A stretch of DNA of 64,000 nucleotides from Thermothelomyces thermophilus ATCC 42464 (GCF_000226095.1 NC_016472.1:372001-436000), one strand, 5' to 3'; shown: positions 33,458-47,010, counted from the first letter of the stretch. Made by a program: numbers and translations. Notes: generated by a model from the letters alone, not told the origin.

Positions 33458-33888
33458 TGTTACAGAAATATACATATAGATGCTACCTAAGCCACTAGTA
33501 TAAACAGGCTAATCAAGCCAAAGGAATGATAGACCAATCAAGATGGGATCACACTTAGCAAGAAATAATCCTAGCAGAGGATCACTAGCTTACAATATAA
33601 GCTAAGTAAGCTAGTATAGAGGATTACCACGACTACTAGTAATCCTAGGATTATATATATATATAGATAGTCACTTATTATAATAGACTCTAAGAGTTCA
33701 CTAGTAATAGTAACTCACAATCATAATACTTATACCAAGCATCATTATTAACTACTATAAAAGATAACTCTAGTGTTATTATAAACTCTTTAGCTTTACC
33801 AAATCCCTTAGACGACCTGCCTACTTGTCTCGCTTAATCTACCTTTGTTTAAACCCTTTTAGAAGAAGTCTAAGTTAGGTTCGTCACA
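33458..33888 (+). repeat. 5' LTR of B2 (type B, 431 bp)
   Basis: Starts TGTTACAGAAATAT, ends TTCGTCACA. TATA-like ATATATATATAG near 33655-33665. Self-priming segment GTAATAGTAAC at 33704-33714. Confidence 0.92.
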
Positions 33889-33889
33889 C

Positions 33890-33900
33890 GTTGCTATTAC
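33890..33900 (+). promoter_or_regulatory. Putative self-primer binding site of B2
   Basis: GTTGCTATTAC, one base after the LTR; complementary at 10 of 11 positions to GTAATAGTAAC in the LTR, the difference being a transition. Confidence 0.65.
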
Positions 33901-33954
33901 TCCCTTTGTTCTATTATGGTTTAGAACAGAGGTGACTTCGACCTCGACATCGAC

Positions 33955-36177
33955 ATGGCTACTAACGTCATAGCCAAATAGCTACTCGCTTAGCTTAGTT
34001 AACTCCATTAGTAGATCTAGGAATTAGACTAGAGAGATAAGGCTGCTTAAGCTCGAATTAAGGAACTCGAGAACGGCAAAAAGCACTTGTAGAAGCTGGT
34101 TAACGAGGCCTATACTAAAATTAAGACACTTAAGGGCGCTAAAGCGAGCCGTATTAAAATCGAACTACTTGGCAAATATAGAGGAACTAAGGAGGATCTT
34201 ATAGGATTTCTAATAAACCTCTGATCTTACTTCTGGCTTAATAATGATAAGTTTCTGGATAATAAAGCTAAAGTTCTCTATATAGCTATAAGATTAGAGG
34301 GTAAGGTACTTAGATAGTTTGAGCCTACGTGAAATGACTATCTTACTAAGGAAGACGAAGACGACTAAGATATATTTATATAGGTAGTCTTTCAATCCTA
34401 TAATCGTTTTGAAGAAGAGCTTTAGAAGATTTTTAGCGACAAAGATGAGAAGATTTATATATAAGAAAGACTTGCTAATCTCTAATAGACTAAGTTAATA
34501 GCCTCCTATATCGTATAGTTTAGATAAGATATACTTAAGTCTTAGCTTAATAATAAGATATTAATATAACTATTTTATAATAGCTTAAAGGAAAAGGTTA
34601 AAAACAAGCTATATAAGTATAATTAGCCTAAGACCCTAGATAAATATATTATATAGGCTATTAGAATTAATAATCGACTCTATATATAAGAGTAATAAAA
34701 ACGAGGTTAAATAAATAGAATTATAGTTAAGGCTAATGATAAGAAAAAGCGAGCGTACGTTAATACCTTATATGGGACATACCTCGGAGCTATAAATATA
34801 GATATAGCGTAAAAGCAAGACCGGAAGAAGACGACCAAAGACAAGTCTAATGTTACCTACTATAACTATAGAAAGAAAGGGCACTATAAGCGAGAATATC
34901 AAAGCCCGAAGAAAGAGTGGAAGATAGTCCCTAGAAAGGAAATTACGGTTATTGACGAAACTACTAAGGACATTATCGAAGTAGCGGCTATAGGCTACAA
35001 AGATAGGGGTAATAATATAGACAGTCTCGAATACGACGGCAATAGTAAAGACGAATAAGTACCGTACTCTAAACTAGTTACTATAGACCTAGAGACAGGT
35101 CTTGCCGAATGAGATATAGTAAGAGAGTATATACTGCCAATTTCGATTCTCCTAGCCTTAAGGTAGTAAGGTTTTATAGTTATATAGAGGTAGGATAGAT
35201 TATAGATAACTAATACCTAAGGAATCGAAAGACCTGGACCTAATATTCTATTCCTCTAGGAACGAATTGAATAATACTATAATAAAGTTTTCCGGCTTAA
35301 TATGGAACTACGCGAACAGGATAGACGCTTGATTCGACTTGTCTAGTAGAGCGATAAGATAAGGGATGAGACAAGGGAACTCTAATATATTATAAAAACT
35401 ATTAAAGGAGGATAGCCTATAATATATAATAAGCCCAATAGCTATACTAAGTACCTTGATAACTAGTAACTTAGTAACAATATATGGAACCTAGAATACT
35501 AGTTTATACACGCGAACTACAGAAAAGACGAGCATATATGGGGAAGTTACTAGAAGAAACACTCTTACTTTAGCATTAGAGTACCTATGGTCTATATATA
35601 GTAAGAAGGATTCGGGAAAGAATTCTAATACCTCCTAGGCAATACTACGCGACTATATCCTTAATATAAGGCATATATACAAGTGCCCTAGTTCTAGTAT
35701 ATAGTATATAGATGCTAATACCACTTCCGCGACAAATTCGAAAATAATCACTGGCCGACCTGACAAGGAAATGAGGATAGAAGCTTACGTCCTATAGAAT
35801 AGGTCTACGATATAGGAAACAGAGTAGCCGAATTGCTCTAGAAGATTGAAGCCCGCGATCTAGAAGGCATTACGATAGTTCTAAGACAAGCCTAGCCTAG
35901 GTATTATAGAACAGGACGAGATATATAGGACTCGTACTAGAGCAATGACTACCTTTATTACGTAGACGAAAAGAAATCGCGAATTTAGGAGCTTTAGATA
36001 AAGCTATAGCATATACAATAGAAAGTAGAATAGACTTAATAATAGAAAGCTATAAGCACTTAATGGCTTATAGAAATGAGTACGATCGATAAAGCCGCTA
36101 TTAGCCGAATAACTAAAGAGATTAACACTGATCTAGGAAACAGGTCAGGGCCCTTCGAGGGGCCCGGAAACCATTAA
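33955..36177 (+). pseudogene. gag of B2, RIP-inactivated
   Basis: ATG intact at 33955, TAA at 36175-36177, 2,223 bp. Zinc knuckle near 34850-34910 (Y-N-Y-R-K-K-G-H-Y). The heptamer is A-GGA-AAC at 36135-36141, followed by the hairpin GGGCCC-TTCGAG-GGGCCC. Stops throughout. Confidence 0.88.
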
Positions 36178-39100
36178 CGCCTACATAACGGCGAATAATA
36201 GCACAGTATAGGAGGAACTAGCGTAAGAGACCACTATATCGAGACCTCCCGGCAGAAACATAGGAAATCGCCGTAATCTTTAGACGACGGCGGTAAGACA
36301 AGCGACTATAGATAATAGTATAATAGAAATAGCACGAAATGCTTATACTAGTAGATAGTAGAGTAGAGATAAACCTAATTTTGCTAACGCTTATAAATTA
36401 GCTATAGATATCTTAAAGAATAAAGTAGATGTATAGCATAGTCAAAGGGCTATTTCTAACGTAATAGGTATATAGAAAGACTAAACCAATCGACGTTACT
36501 ATGATAGAGAAGACTATAGTAGTCATATTTAGTATTATGGATATAGGTAACGATAAAGATATAATATTAAGGTTACTATAGTATAAAGATTACGACCCGG
36601 ACATTAGCTAGAAGAATAGTAGCTACTTACGACCCTAAACGGAGTCGTATTTGACTAGCGATATAGGGAGCACACAAGGATTACAAGCAGACGATACTTA
36701 GGGGAAGGCATATCCTATAGATCTACCATAAGAGACAGACAGTAGTAGATAGACCACTACGGACTCTAGAAGAGGCAATATAACGATATCAATATCGTAA
36801 TAGGAGGAACGAGCTAAACCGCTAATAGCTATTCTCTCCGTTAACGAATGCGGAGCACTGTAATTAGAGTAATAGGTTAAGACAGGAGAAATCGCTAGTA
36901 TCGTTATAGATAGAACCAAGTTTATATACTATTAGAAAACCAAGAGACGAAACAAGACTAGGGAAGTACCGAAGGAATACGAAGGACACCTAACATTTGA
37001 ACCGAAATATCTGGAAAGACTACTAGAACACGGCCTATAGGATCACGAGATCAAGCTTAAGGAAGGAGTATAATTAAAGTTCTTTAAGATCTATTATATA
37101 AGCTAGACTTAGAACGAAGAACTTAAGCGATATTTAGAGGAGAACCTTTAAAGAGGATATATCTACCTATTGATATCGCTAGTAGGCTACCTAATTCTAT
37201 TTGTACCTAAGAAAGATAGAAAGCTATAGTTATACGTTAACTATTAATAACTTAACGAATAGACTATAAGAAATCGATACCTATTACTACTAATCTTATA
37301 GCTCCGAGATTAGTTAGTAAGAGCCTAATATTTTATATATTTTAACTTACTATCGGCCTATAACTATATATAGATTAAAGAAGGCGACGAGTAGAAAACG
37401 GCCTTTAGAATACCCTATAGCCACTACGAGTACCTTGTCATGCTATTCAGACTTATAAACACGCTAGCAACGTTCCAAGCCCTAATTAATCAAGCTATCC
37501 GATCCTTTCTCGACAAATTTACGGTATATTATCTCGACAATATACTTATCTTCTCTAAGACGATAGACGAATACCGGAAGTATGTAAGAGTAGTGCTAGA
37601 CGTGCTATACGTATATAAACTATTAGTTAATAAGGAAAAGAGCGAATTCTATATTAGGAAAACGGTGTTTCTAGGATATAAAATATCCCTAGGACAAATC
37701 CGGATAGAACCTTCAAAGGTTAAAGCTATCAAGGAGTAGCTATAACTAACGTTAGTTATAGAAATACGAAGCTTTATCGGATTTACAAACTTCTATTAAA
37801 TGTTTATTAGGAACTTTAGAGCGATCGTACGACCTTTGTACAAACTTACAAAGAAGAATACTAAATTTCAATAGAAAGAATAGCACGAGCAAACATTTAT
37901 ATAGATCTATAACGCTATTACCAAAGATCTAGTACTAGTACTACTAGACCCTAAGAAGTCATTCGAGGTAGAAATAGACACTTTAGACTACACTATTAGA
38001 GGATAATTAGGATAACGAGATAAATAAGGAAAGCTATATCCTATAGCCTTCTTTTTAAAGAAGCTCGATAGACTACGTCTTAATTATCTAATCTACAACA
38101 AGGAACTACTTACGATTATTAAAACTTTTAAGGAATAGCGACTATACCTTAGTAGCACGATTAAATTAGTATAAGTATATACAGATCATAAGAATTTACG
38201 ATACTTTACGACGACAAAGGAGCTTAATAGATGATAAATACAATAGGTAGAATTCCTTGTGGAATTTAACTTTAAGATCTGCTATAAGAAGGGTAAAGAG
38301 AATGTATAAGCAGATATCTTGAGCTAACGAACGGATCATATAGAAGGACGAATGGAAACAATACTACTATTATTTAAGAAACGAACAGACGGAACGCTAT
38401 ATTACGAAACGTAGATACCTATAGAGGATAATTTACTTGACTCGTTTCTAAAATGTTACGTAATCTTTCAAGAAGAAAGAATCAACGAGGCATAATATCA
38501 AGTAGCACCTAGACCACTAGTACCTAATAGAGTAGAAGAAAGAGATGGGAAACTCTAGTACTAAGGCAAAGTATATATCTACGATAGGGATTAATAGCTA
38601 CAAATAATTTAAGAACTCTATAAGTCGAAACTCGGAGGATATAAAAGAGTTACAAAGACTATCGTATAAGTCAAGAAATACTACGACTTTCTATAGTTAA
38701 CGGTATAAGTTAAGGAAGTTATATAGAACTATAATATTTACAATCGAAGCAAAACGGCACGATATAAGCTATATAGGCTACTTTAGCCATTGCTAATAGC
38801 TAACAAACTATAGAGTTTAGTTATAATAGACTTTATTACAAAGCTACTGGAATCTAAGGATATAGCTATAGGAGTAATCTATAATAGTATTCTTACTATA
38901 GTAGATTGCCTAACTAAATAGGTATACTTCTTTTCTTACAAGGAGTCCTAGATAGCTAAATAGCTAGTAGATGTAATCTATCGGCAAGTTACATTAGTAT
39001 ATACTTAGCTATAAGAATAGATTACCGATAGAGACACCAAGTTCGCGTTAAAGTTCTAGCAAGCGTTAATATAACAATTAGGCGTTAATAGCAAGCTATT

Positions 39101-39801
39101 GACGGCATATTACCTATAGACTAACGGATAAACGGAGCAACTAAACCAAGTTATCAAGCAATATCTCCGTTCTTACGTTAACTACTGGCAAGACGACTAG
39201 GTTATACTATTACTAATAGTATAACTTACTTATAATATAACGCTAACGGAAACGACCAAAGTTATACCGTTCTTCGCGAACTATAGATATAAAGCAGACC
39301 TTAGGCAAGGACTAGAGGTTATGGTGCCAAGAGCAGTAGTCAAAGCAGAACAAATATACGTATTATATGAAAAGCTTAAAAAGGAACTCGAGTTTGTCAA
39401 GACTAGAATAAAGAACTACTACGACAAACATAGGCTCGAGGGACCTCGCTTAGAGAGGGGAGACAAAGTCTACCTAATCATACGAAACTTATAAACTAAA
39501 CGACCAAGCACAAAGCTAGACCTTAAGAAGGTCAGACCCTTTATTATTAAAGAACGAATTTCGACATCTAACTATTAACTATCGTTACCGTCATCTATAT
39601 AACTATAGATAAATATTTTTCATATTTCACTTCTTAAACCAGTACCAAAGAACGCTAAGGTTACTATATATATCAAAGTAAAGGACAAAGAGAAAGAATA
39701 GGACGTCGAAGAAATTCTAGATTTATATATTATTAATAGAGAACTATGGTACCTAGTTAAATAGCTTAATTTCAGACTAGAAGACAACTTATAGGAACTA
39801 G

Positions 39802-39865
39802 TTAAGAACTTGAACTGCCCTAAGAAACTAGAACAGTTCTACCGGCAGAACCTAGATCGACCGTA
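39802..39865 (-). pseudogene. 3' end of the B2 accessory gene, cut off by A2
   Basis: Last 64 bp of the antisense accessory gene; its stop TAA is plus-strand TTA at 39802-39804. The body is at 47480-48076. The two parts sum to 661 bp, exactly the B1 gene with its intron. Confidence 0.68.
39861..39865. repeat. Target site duplication CCGTA, left copy (A2)
   Basis: Matches 47475-47479 after A2. Confidence 0.92.
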
Positions 39866-40316
39866 TGTCACGAGCCAACCATATACCGCGACCTAGTAGG
39901 GTATAGCAGGCTAAATGAGCCACCAATCAAGAAGGGCACGAAGCGAGGCTGACACGGATCGCTAGGGAGCGCAGGCTATCACAGGCGAACAATCGCCAAA
40001 AGGGGAAAGATAGCAGAGGATAGCTAGCTACCAAAGGCAATCCAAGGACAGGATCGAAGAAGGCTATAAGCGATTAGGAGGAGTATATATACATATAAAT
40101 AGTCACTCGTTATAGTAGACTCTAGGAGTTTACCAGTAGTAATAATCACAATCACAGTACTTATACCAAGCATTGCTAATTACTGTAAGAGACAACTCTA
40201 GTGTTGTTATAAACCCTTTGGCTTTACCGAATCCCTCAGACGACCTGCCTACTCGTCACGCTTAGCCTGCCTCTATCTAGACCCTTTTAGAAGAAGTCTA
40301 AGTTAGGTTCGTTACA
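39866..40316 (+). repeat. 5' LTR of A2 (type A, 451 bp)
   Basis: Starts TGTCACGAGCCAACC, ends TTCGTTACA. A TATA-like TATATATAC lies about 50 bases before the segment GTAGTAATAAT (40136-40146), a plausible start of the RNA if self-priming applies. Confidence 0.93.
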
Positions 40317-40317
40317 C

Positions 40318-40328
40318 GTTGTTACTAC
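40318..40328 (+). promoter_or_regulatory. Putative self-primer binding site of A2
   Basis: GTTGTTACTAC; its complement GTAGTAACAAC matches LTR GTAGTAATAAT (5') and GTGGTAACAAT (3') apart from transitions. Confidence 0.65.
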
Positions 40329-40382
40329 TCCCTTTGTTCTATTATAGTTCAGAACAGAGGTGACTTTGACCTTGATATCGAC

Positions 40383-42605
40383 ATGGCTACTAACGTTACG
40401 GCCGAATAGCTGCTCGCTTAGCTTGGTTAACTCTAGCAGCGGATCTAGGAGTTAGACCAGAGAGACAAGGCTACTTAAGCTCGAATCAAGGAACTCGAGA
40501 ACCGCGAAAAGTACTTGTAGAAGTTGGTTAACGAGGCCTATACCAAAATCGAGGCACTCGAGGGCGCTAAAGCGAAGCGTATTAAGATCGAACTACCTAG
40601 CAAATACGGAGGAACTAAGGAGGATCTTATAGGATTTCTAATAAACCTCTGATCCTACTTCTGGCTTAATGATGACAAGTTTCCAGACGACAAAGCCAAA
40701 GTCTTCTACATAGCCACAAGACTAGAGGGCAAGGTACTTAGATAGTTCGAGCCTATATAGAATGACTATCTTATAGAAGAAGATAAAGACGATCGAGACG
40801 CGTTTATATAGGCAGTCTTCCGATCTTACGACCGTTTCGAAGAAGAGCTTTAGAAGGTTTTTAGTGATAAAGACAAGAAGATTTATATATAAGAAAGACT
40901 TACTAATCTCCGATAGACCAAGTTAGTAGCCTCTTACGTTATATAGTTTAGATAGGACATGCTTAAGTCTTAGCTTAATAATAAGGCGTTAATGTAACTA
41001 TTCTATAATGGCTTAAAGGAAAAGGTTAAAGACAAGCTATATAAGTACGATCGGCCTGAGACCCTAGACGAATATATTATATAAGCCATTAGAATCGATG
41101 ATCGACTCTACATACAAGAGTAGCAGAAACGAGGTCGAATAAACGGAACTATAGTTAAGGCTAACGACAAGAAAAAGCGAGCGTACGTCAGTACCTCGTA
41201 CGGGACGTACCCTAGAGCTATAGATATAGACGTAGCATAGAAGCAGGACTAGAAGAAGACGACTAAAGACAAGTCCAATGTTACCTACTATAACTACGGA
41301 AAGAAAGGGCACTATAAGCGAGAATATCGAAGCCCGAAGAAAGAATAGAAACCAGCCCCTAGAAAGGAAATTATAGCTATTAACGAAACTATTAAGGACG
41401 TTATCGAAGTAGCGGCTATAAGCTACGAAGACAAGGGCAGTGATATAGATAGTCTCGGACACGATGGTAACGGTAAAGACGAACAAGCACCGTACTCCGA
41501 ACTGGTCACTATGGACCTAGAGACAGGTCTCGCCGAATAGGACATAGCAGGAGAATATACACCGCTAGCTTCGATTCTCCTAGCCTTAGGATAGTAAGGT
41601 TTTATAGTTATATAGAGGCGGGATAGATCATAGACAACCGATATATAAGGAATCGAAAGACCCGGACCTAATGTTCTATTCCTCTAGGAACAAATCGAAT
41701 GGTATTGTAATGAAGTTTTCTAGCTTAATACGGAACTACGTAAATGGGATAAATGCTTGATTTAACTTACCTAGTAGAGCGATAGAATGAGGGACGAGAT
41801 AAGGGAACTCCGACGTATTGTAGAAACTATCAAAGGAGAATAGCCTATAATATATAATAGGCCCGATAGCTACGCCGAGTATCTTGACGGCTAGCAACTT
41901 AGTAATAACATGTGAAACCTGGAATACTAGTTTATACGTGCGAACCGCAGAAAAGACAAGTATATATAGGAAAGCTACTAGAAGAAACACTCCTATATTA
42001 GCACTAGAGTACCTATAGTCTATATATAATAGGAAGGATTCGGGAAAGAATTCCAATACCTCCTAGGCGATACTACACGACTATACCCTCGACACAAGGC
42101 ACATATACAAGTGCCTTGGTTCTAGTGTATAGTATACAAATGCTAATACCACTTCTACGACAAATTCGAAAACAATTACTAGCCGACCTAACAAGGAAAT
42201 GAGGACAGAAGCTTACGCCCTATAGAATGGGTTTACGATATAGGAAATAGAGCGGCCGAATTGCTCTAGAAGATCGAAGCCCGCGATCTAGAAAGCATTA
42301 TAATAGTTCCAAGATGAGCCTGGCCTAGGTACTATGGAATAGGACGAGACACGTGGGACTCGTGCTAGAGTAACGATTGCCTCTATCATATAGACGAAAA
42401 GAAATTGCGAATTCGGGAGCTTCAGATGAAGCTATAGTACGTACGACGGAAAGCGGAACGGACCTAATAGTAGGAAGCTGTAAGCATTTAATGGCTTACG
42501 GAAATGAGCACGATCGACGAAGCCACTATTAGCCAAATAACCGAAGAGGTTAGCACTAACCTGGGAAACGGGTCAGGGCCCTTTGAGGGGCCTAGAAACC
42601 ATTAA
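40383..42605 (+). pseudogene. gag of A2, RIP-damaged
   Basis: ATG 40383 to TAA 42603-42605, 2,223 bp, 740 codons plus stop. Knuckle at residues about 300-317 (41280-41331), Y-N-Y-G-K-K-G-H-Y-K-R-E-Y with Cys to Tyr changes. Beyond it some 420 codons continue in frame, with Trp- and Gln-rich stretches; I know no domain for this part. TAG codons are scattered. Confidence 0.88.
42563..42593 (+). promoter_or_regulatory. -1 frameshift signal of A2
   Basis: GGGAAAC at 42563-42569 in register G-GGA-AAC, spacer 42570-42575, hairpin arms GGGCCC (42576-42581) and GGGGCC (42587-42592), ten bases before the gag TAA. Confidence 0.75.
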
Positions 42606-45600
42606 CGCCCGTGTAGCGGCAAGTGGTAGCGTAGTATAGGAGGAACTAGCGTAAGAGACCACTATATTAAGACCTCCCGGCAGAAACATAGGAAATCGCC
42701 GTAATCTTTAGACGATGGCGGCAAGATAAGCGATTATAGATAATAGCATAGTAGAAATAGCACAAAATGCTTGTACTAGTAGATAGTAGAGTAGAGATAA
42801 ATCTGATTTCGCCGACACTTGTAAATTAGCTACGGATACCCTAGAGAATAAAGCAGAAGCATGGCATAGTCAAAGGGCTATTTCTAACGTAATAGGTATA
42901 TAGAGAGACCAAACCAATCGACATCACTATGGTAGGAAAGACTATAGCAGTCGTATTTAGTATTATAGATATAGGTAATAACAAAGACATAATATTAGGG
43001 TTACCATAGTATAAAGATTATAACCTAGATATTAGCTAGAAGAATAGTAGCTACTTATAACCCTAAATAGAGTCATATTCGACTAGCGAGATAGGGAGTA
43101 TACAAGGATCGTAAGCAGACAATGCTCAGGGGAAGGCATGTCCTATAGATCTATTGCAAGAGACAGACAGTGGTAGGTAGACTACTATAGACTCTGGAAG
43201 AGGCGGTATAACGACATCGATATCGCGACAGGAGGAACAAGCTAAACCGCCGATAGCTGTTCTCTCTATTGACGAATGTAGAGCATTGCAATTAGAGTAG
43301 TAGGTTAAGATAGGAGAAATCGCTAGCATCGCCATAGACGGAACCAAGTTCGTATACTATTAGAAAACCGAGAGACAAGACAAGACTAGGGAAGTACCGA
43401 AAGAATATAAAGGATACCTAGCATTCGAACCAAAGCATCTAGAAGGATTACCAGAATACGGCCTATAGGATCACGAGATCAAGCTTAAGGAAGGAGTATG
43501 ACTAAAGTTCTTTAAGATTTACTATACGAGCTAGATATAGAATAAAGAACTTAAGCGATATTTAGAGGAGAACCTTCAAAGAGGATATATCTGCCTATTA
43601 ATATTGCTAGTAGGCTACCTAATTCTATTTATACCTAAGAAAGACGGAAAGCTACGGTTATATGTTGACTATTGGTAATTTAACGAATAGACCGTGAAAA
43701 ACCGATACCTGTTACCGCTAATCTCATAGCTCCGAGATTAGTTGGTAGGAGCCTAATATTTCACGTGTCTTGACTTGCTATCGGCCTATAACTATATACG
43801 GATCAAAGAAGGTAATAAGTAGAAAACGGCCTTTAGGATACCCTATAGCTACTATAAGTACCTTATCATGCCATTCGGACTTACGAACGCGCTAGCAACG
43901 TTCTAAGCCCTGATTAATCAAGCTATCCGACCCTTTCTCAACAAATTTGCGGTATGTTATCTCGATAATATACTTATCTTCTCTAAGACGATAGACAAAC
44001 ACTAGAAGTATATAAAAGCAGTGTTAGATGTGCTATATACGTACAAACTATTAGTTAATAAGGAAAAGAGCAAATTCTATATTAGGAAAACAGTGTTTCT
44101 AGGATATAAAATATCCCTTAGATAAATCCGGATAGAACCTTTAAAGGTTAAAGCCATTAAGAATTGGCTACGACCGACGTTAGTCACAGAAGTATAAAGT
44201 TTCATCGGATTTACGAACTTCTACCGGATGTTCATTAGGAACTTTAGAGCGATCGCACGACCTTTGCACGAACTTACTAAGAAGAACGCTAAATTCCAAT
44301 GGGAAGAGCAATACGAGCAAGCATTTACGCAAATCCGTAACGCCATTACTAAAGACCTAGTACTGGTGCTACCAGACCCTAAGAAGCCATTCGAGGTAGA
44401 AACGGACGCTTTAAACTACGCTATTAGAGGACAATTAGGATAACGAGACGAACAAGGGAAGCTATATCCTATAGCCTTCTTTTCTAAGAAGCTCGATAGA
44501 CTATATCTTAATTATCCAATTTATAACAAGGAACTACTTACGATTATTAAAGCTTTTAAGGAATGGTAACTATACCTTAGTAGCACGATTAAACTAGTAT
44601 AAGTATATATAGATCATAAGAATTTACAATACTTTACGATGACAAAGGAGCTTAATAGACGACAAATACGATAGGTAGAATTCCTCGTAGAATTTAACTT
44701 TGAGATCCGCTACAAGAAGGGCAAAGAGAACATACGAGCGGACATCTTAAGCCGACAAACGGATCATACGAAAGGACAAACGGAAACAACACCACCGTTA
44801 TTCAAGGAACAAATAGACGGAACGCTATATCACGAAATGTAGATACCCGTAGAAGATGATCTACTTGACTCGTTCCTAGAATGCTACGTAATCTTTCGAG
44901 AAGAAAGGATCAACGAGGCACAATATCAAGTAGCACCTAGACTAGTGGTACCTGACGGAGTAGAAGAAAAAGATAGGAAACTCTAGTACCGAGGTAAAGC
45001 ATATATCTACGATAGGGATCAATAGCTGCGAATGATTTGAGAACTCTACGAGTCGAAACTCGGAGGATATAAAGGAGTTACGAAGACTGTCGCACAAGTC
45101 AAGAAACATTACGACTTTCCATAGTTAACGGTACGAGTTAAGGAAGTTATATAGAACTACGACATCTGCAATCGAAGCAAAATGGCACGATATAAGCCGT
45201 ACAGGCTACTTTAGCCATTACTAACAGCTGACAAACTATAGAGCTTGGTTACGATAGACTTTATTACGAAGCTGCCAGAATCTAAGGATATAGCTATAGG
45301 AGTGACCTATGATAGTATTCTTACTATAGTAGATCGCCTAACTAAATAGGTATACTTCTTTCCTTACAAGGAGTCCTAGATAGCTAAATAGCTGGTAGAC
45401 GTGATCTATCGGCAAGTTACATCAGTACATGCTTGGCCATAAGAATAGATTACCGATAGAGATACGAAGTTCACGTCGAAGTTCTGGCAAACGTTAATGT
45501 AATGATTAGGCGTTAATAGCAAGCTGTTAACGGCATATTACCCGCAGACTGACGGACAAATAGAGCGACTAAACCAAGTTATTAAGTAGTACCTCTGCTC

Positions 45601-46321
45601 TTACGTCAACTACTAGCAAGACGACTAGGTCATACTATTACTAATAGTATAACTCGCTTATAATATGACGCTAACAGAAACGACTAAAGTTATACCGTTC
45701 TTCACGAATTATAGATATAAAGCAGACCTTAGGCAAGGACCAGAGGTCATAGTGCTAAGAGCAATAGTCAAAGCGAAACAAATGTATACACTATATAAAA
45801 AGCTTAAAAAAGAACTCGAGTTTGTCAAGACTAGAATGAAGAACTACTACGACAAATACAGGCTCGAGGGACCTCGCCTAGAGAGGGGAGACAAAGTCTA
45901 CCTAATTGTACGAAACTTGCGAACCAAACGACTAAGCACGAAGCTAGACTTTAAGAAGGTTAGACCCTTCGTTATCAAGGAACGAATTTCGATATCTAAC
46001 TATCGATTATCGTTACTATCATCTATACGACTACAGACGGATATTTTTTATATTTCACTTCTCGAACCAGTACTAAAGAATGCCAAGACCGCTATAAGCA
46101 TCGAAGCAGAGGACAAAGAGGAAGAATAGGACGTCGAAGAAATTCTAGATTTATATATTATTAACAGAGAACTATAGTACCTAGTCAAATAGCTTGATTT
46201 TGGACTAGAAGATAACTTATAGGAACCTATTAAGAACCTAAATTGCCTTGAGAAACTAGAGTAGTTCTACCGGCGGAATCTTAACTAGCTATAAGAACCG
46301 GCTCTAAAGCCTATTCCCTGA
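42563..46321 (+). pseudogene. pol of A2, RIP-damaged
   Basis: In the -1 frame to gag. Protease near 42770-42830 (L-V-L-V-D-S-R-V-E), reverse transcriptase about 43600-44160 with Y-L-D-N near 43957-43968, RNase H about 44380-44760 (open 44228-44443), integrase about 45050-45620, then an open stretch 45665-46129 with the GPF-like module (G-D-K-V-Y-L-I-V, K-K-V-R-P-F-V-I), chromodomain about 46160-46290. The end is taken at TGA 46319-46321; an earlier TAG at about 46285 is probably a changed CAG. Length from gag ATG is 5,939 bp. Confidence 0.9.
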
Positions 46322-46907
46322 TAGAAAAAGAGGAGAACCTGCTAGAATTAGGACTAGGATCTAACCCGATCAACTCCCAATTAAGCATATCGAAAGTACC
46401 TAATACCTAAGCCTGACCTGTAAGGGTCTGCGTCTCTGATATCGGCGGAGGAGTATCTAGTTCTTCCTCCTCTTCTAGACGAGCTATACTACGACGAAAA
46501 ACTTCGGTACTACGATCATATAGGGATTGCTATAAACGACGTAATCGACTTAAACGGCTTAGCGTCTAAGCAAGTAATGCCTCGGTCTTAGTAATCTCTT
46601 TCGAAACCTTCTCTTGCTCTGACAAATTCGAAAGGACTAAGATAGTTAGTAACCTAAGACTATAAAGGAAAACTATAAGGAACCTATAGGTATCTGTGAT
46701 GTTCAGACTACTGTACTTCTTGCCTATATAAATATAGTTTTGACACTTGTTTAAACCCTCTATTATTATATAACGCTTCTATAGCTTCGTATTCTAATAA
46801 CGCTTATAAGGCATGGCGACTTTGTAACCCTCTTACTTAATCTTGATTATAATAGCATGTTATTCGCGCTTAAGATCGCGACGATTCCTAGGAATATAAT
46901 TAGCTAT
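46311..46907 (-). pseudogene. Antisense accessory gene of A2, zinc-cluster remnant plus coiled coil
   Basis: 199 codons. The start is changed to ATA (plus TAT 46905-46907). Cluster region about 46690-46790: Y-x2-Y-x8-Y-x8-C-x2-Y-x6-Y, with one Cys left and Tyr at the other expected Cys positions. An acidic and basic coiled-coil-like part follows (-E-V-F-R-R-S-I-A-R-L-E-E-E-E-E-). The end at CTA 46311-46313 overlaps the pol end by 11 bp. Its sequence differs from the B and C genes apart from plan and a few residues. Inactive. Confidence 0.68.
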
Positions 46908-47010
46908 AACGAAAGGAAGTTAGTAGAAGAAGGACGCTACCTATTAAGAAAAGGGGATATTAGTGGTATTTAAAACAAGTCATAAGAAGCTTTCAGGTCA
47001 AAAGCCCTAA

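Larger units (their letters stand above)
36135..39865 (+). pseudogene. pol of B2, split from its stop codon by A2
   Basis: Protease near 36340-36390, reverse transcriptase about 37190-37740 with the open piece 37440-37739 (Y-L-D-N-I-L), RNase H about 37960-38330, integrase about 38620-39190, GPF-like module about 39450-39550, chromodomain about 39740-39865. The last codons read R-P then T-A of TAG: A2 inserted within CCGTA, so the stop codon TAG is divided between 39864-39865 and 47480. From ATG to that stop the length equals B1 (5,912 bp). Confidence 0.88.
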
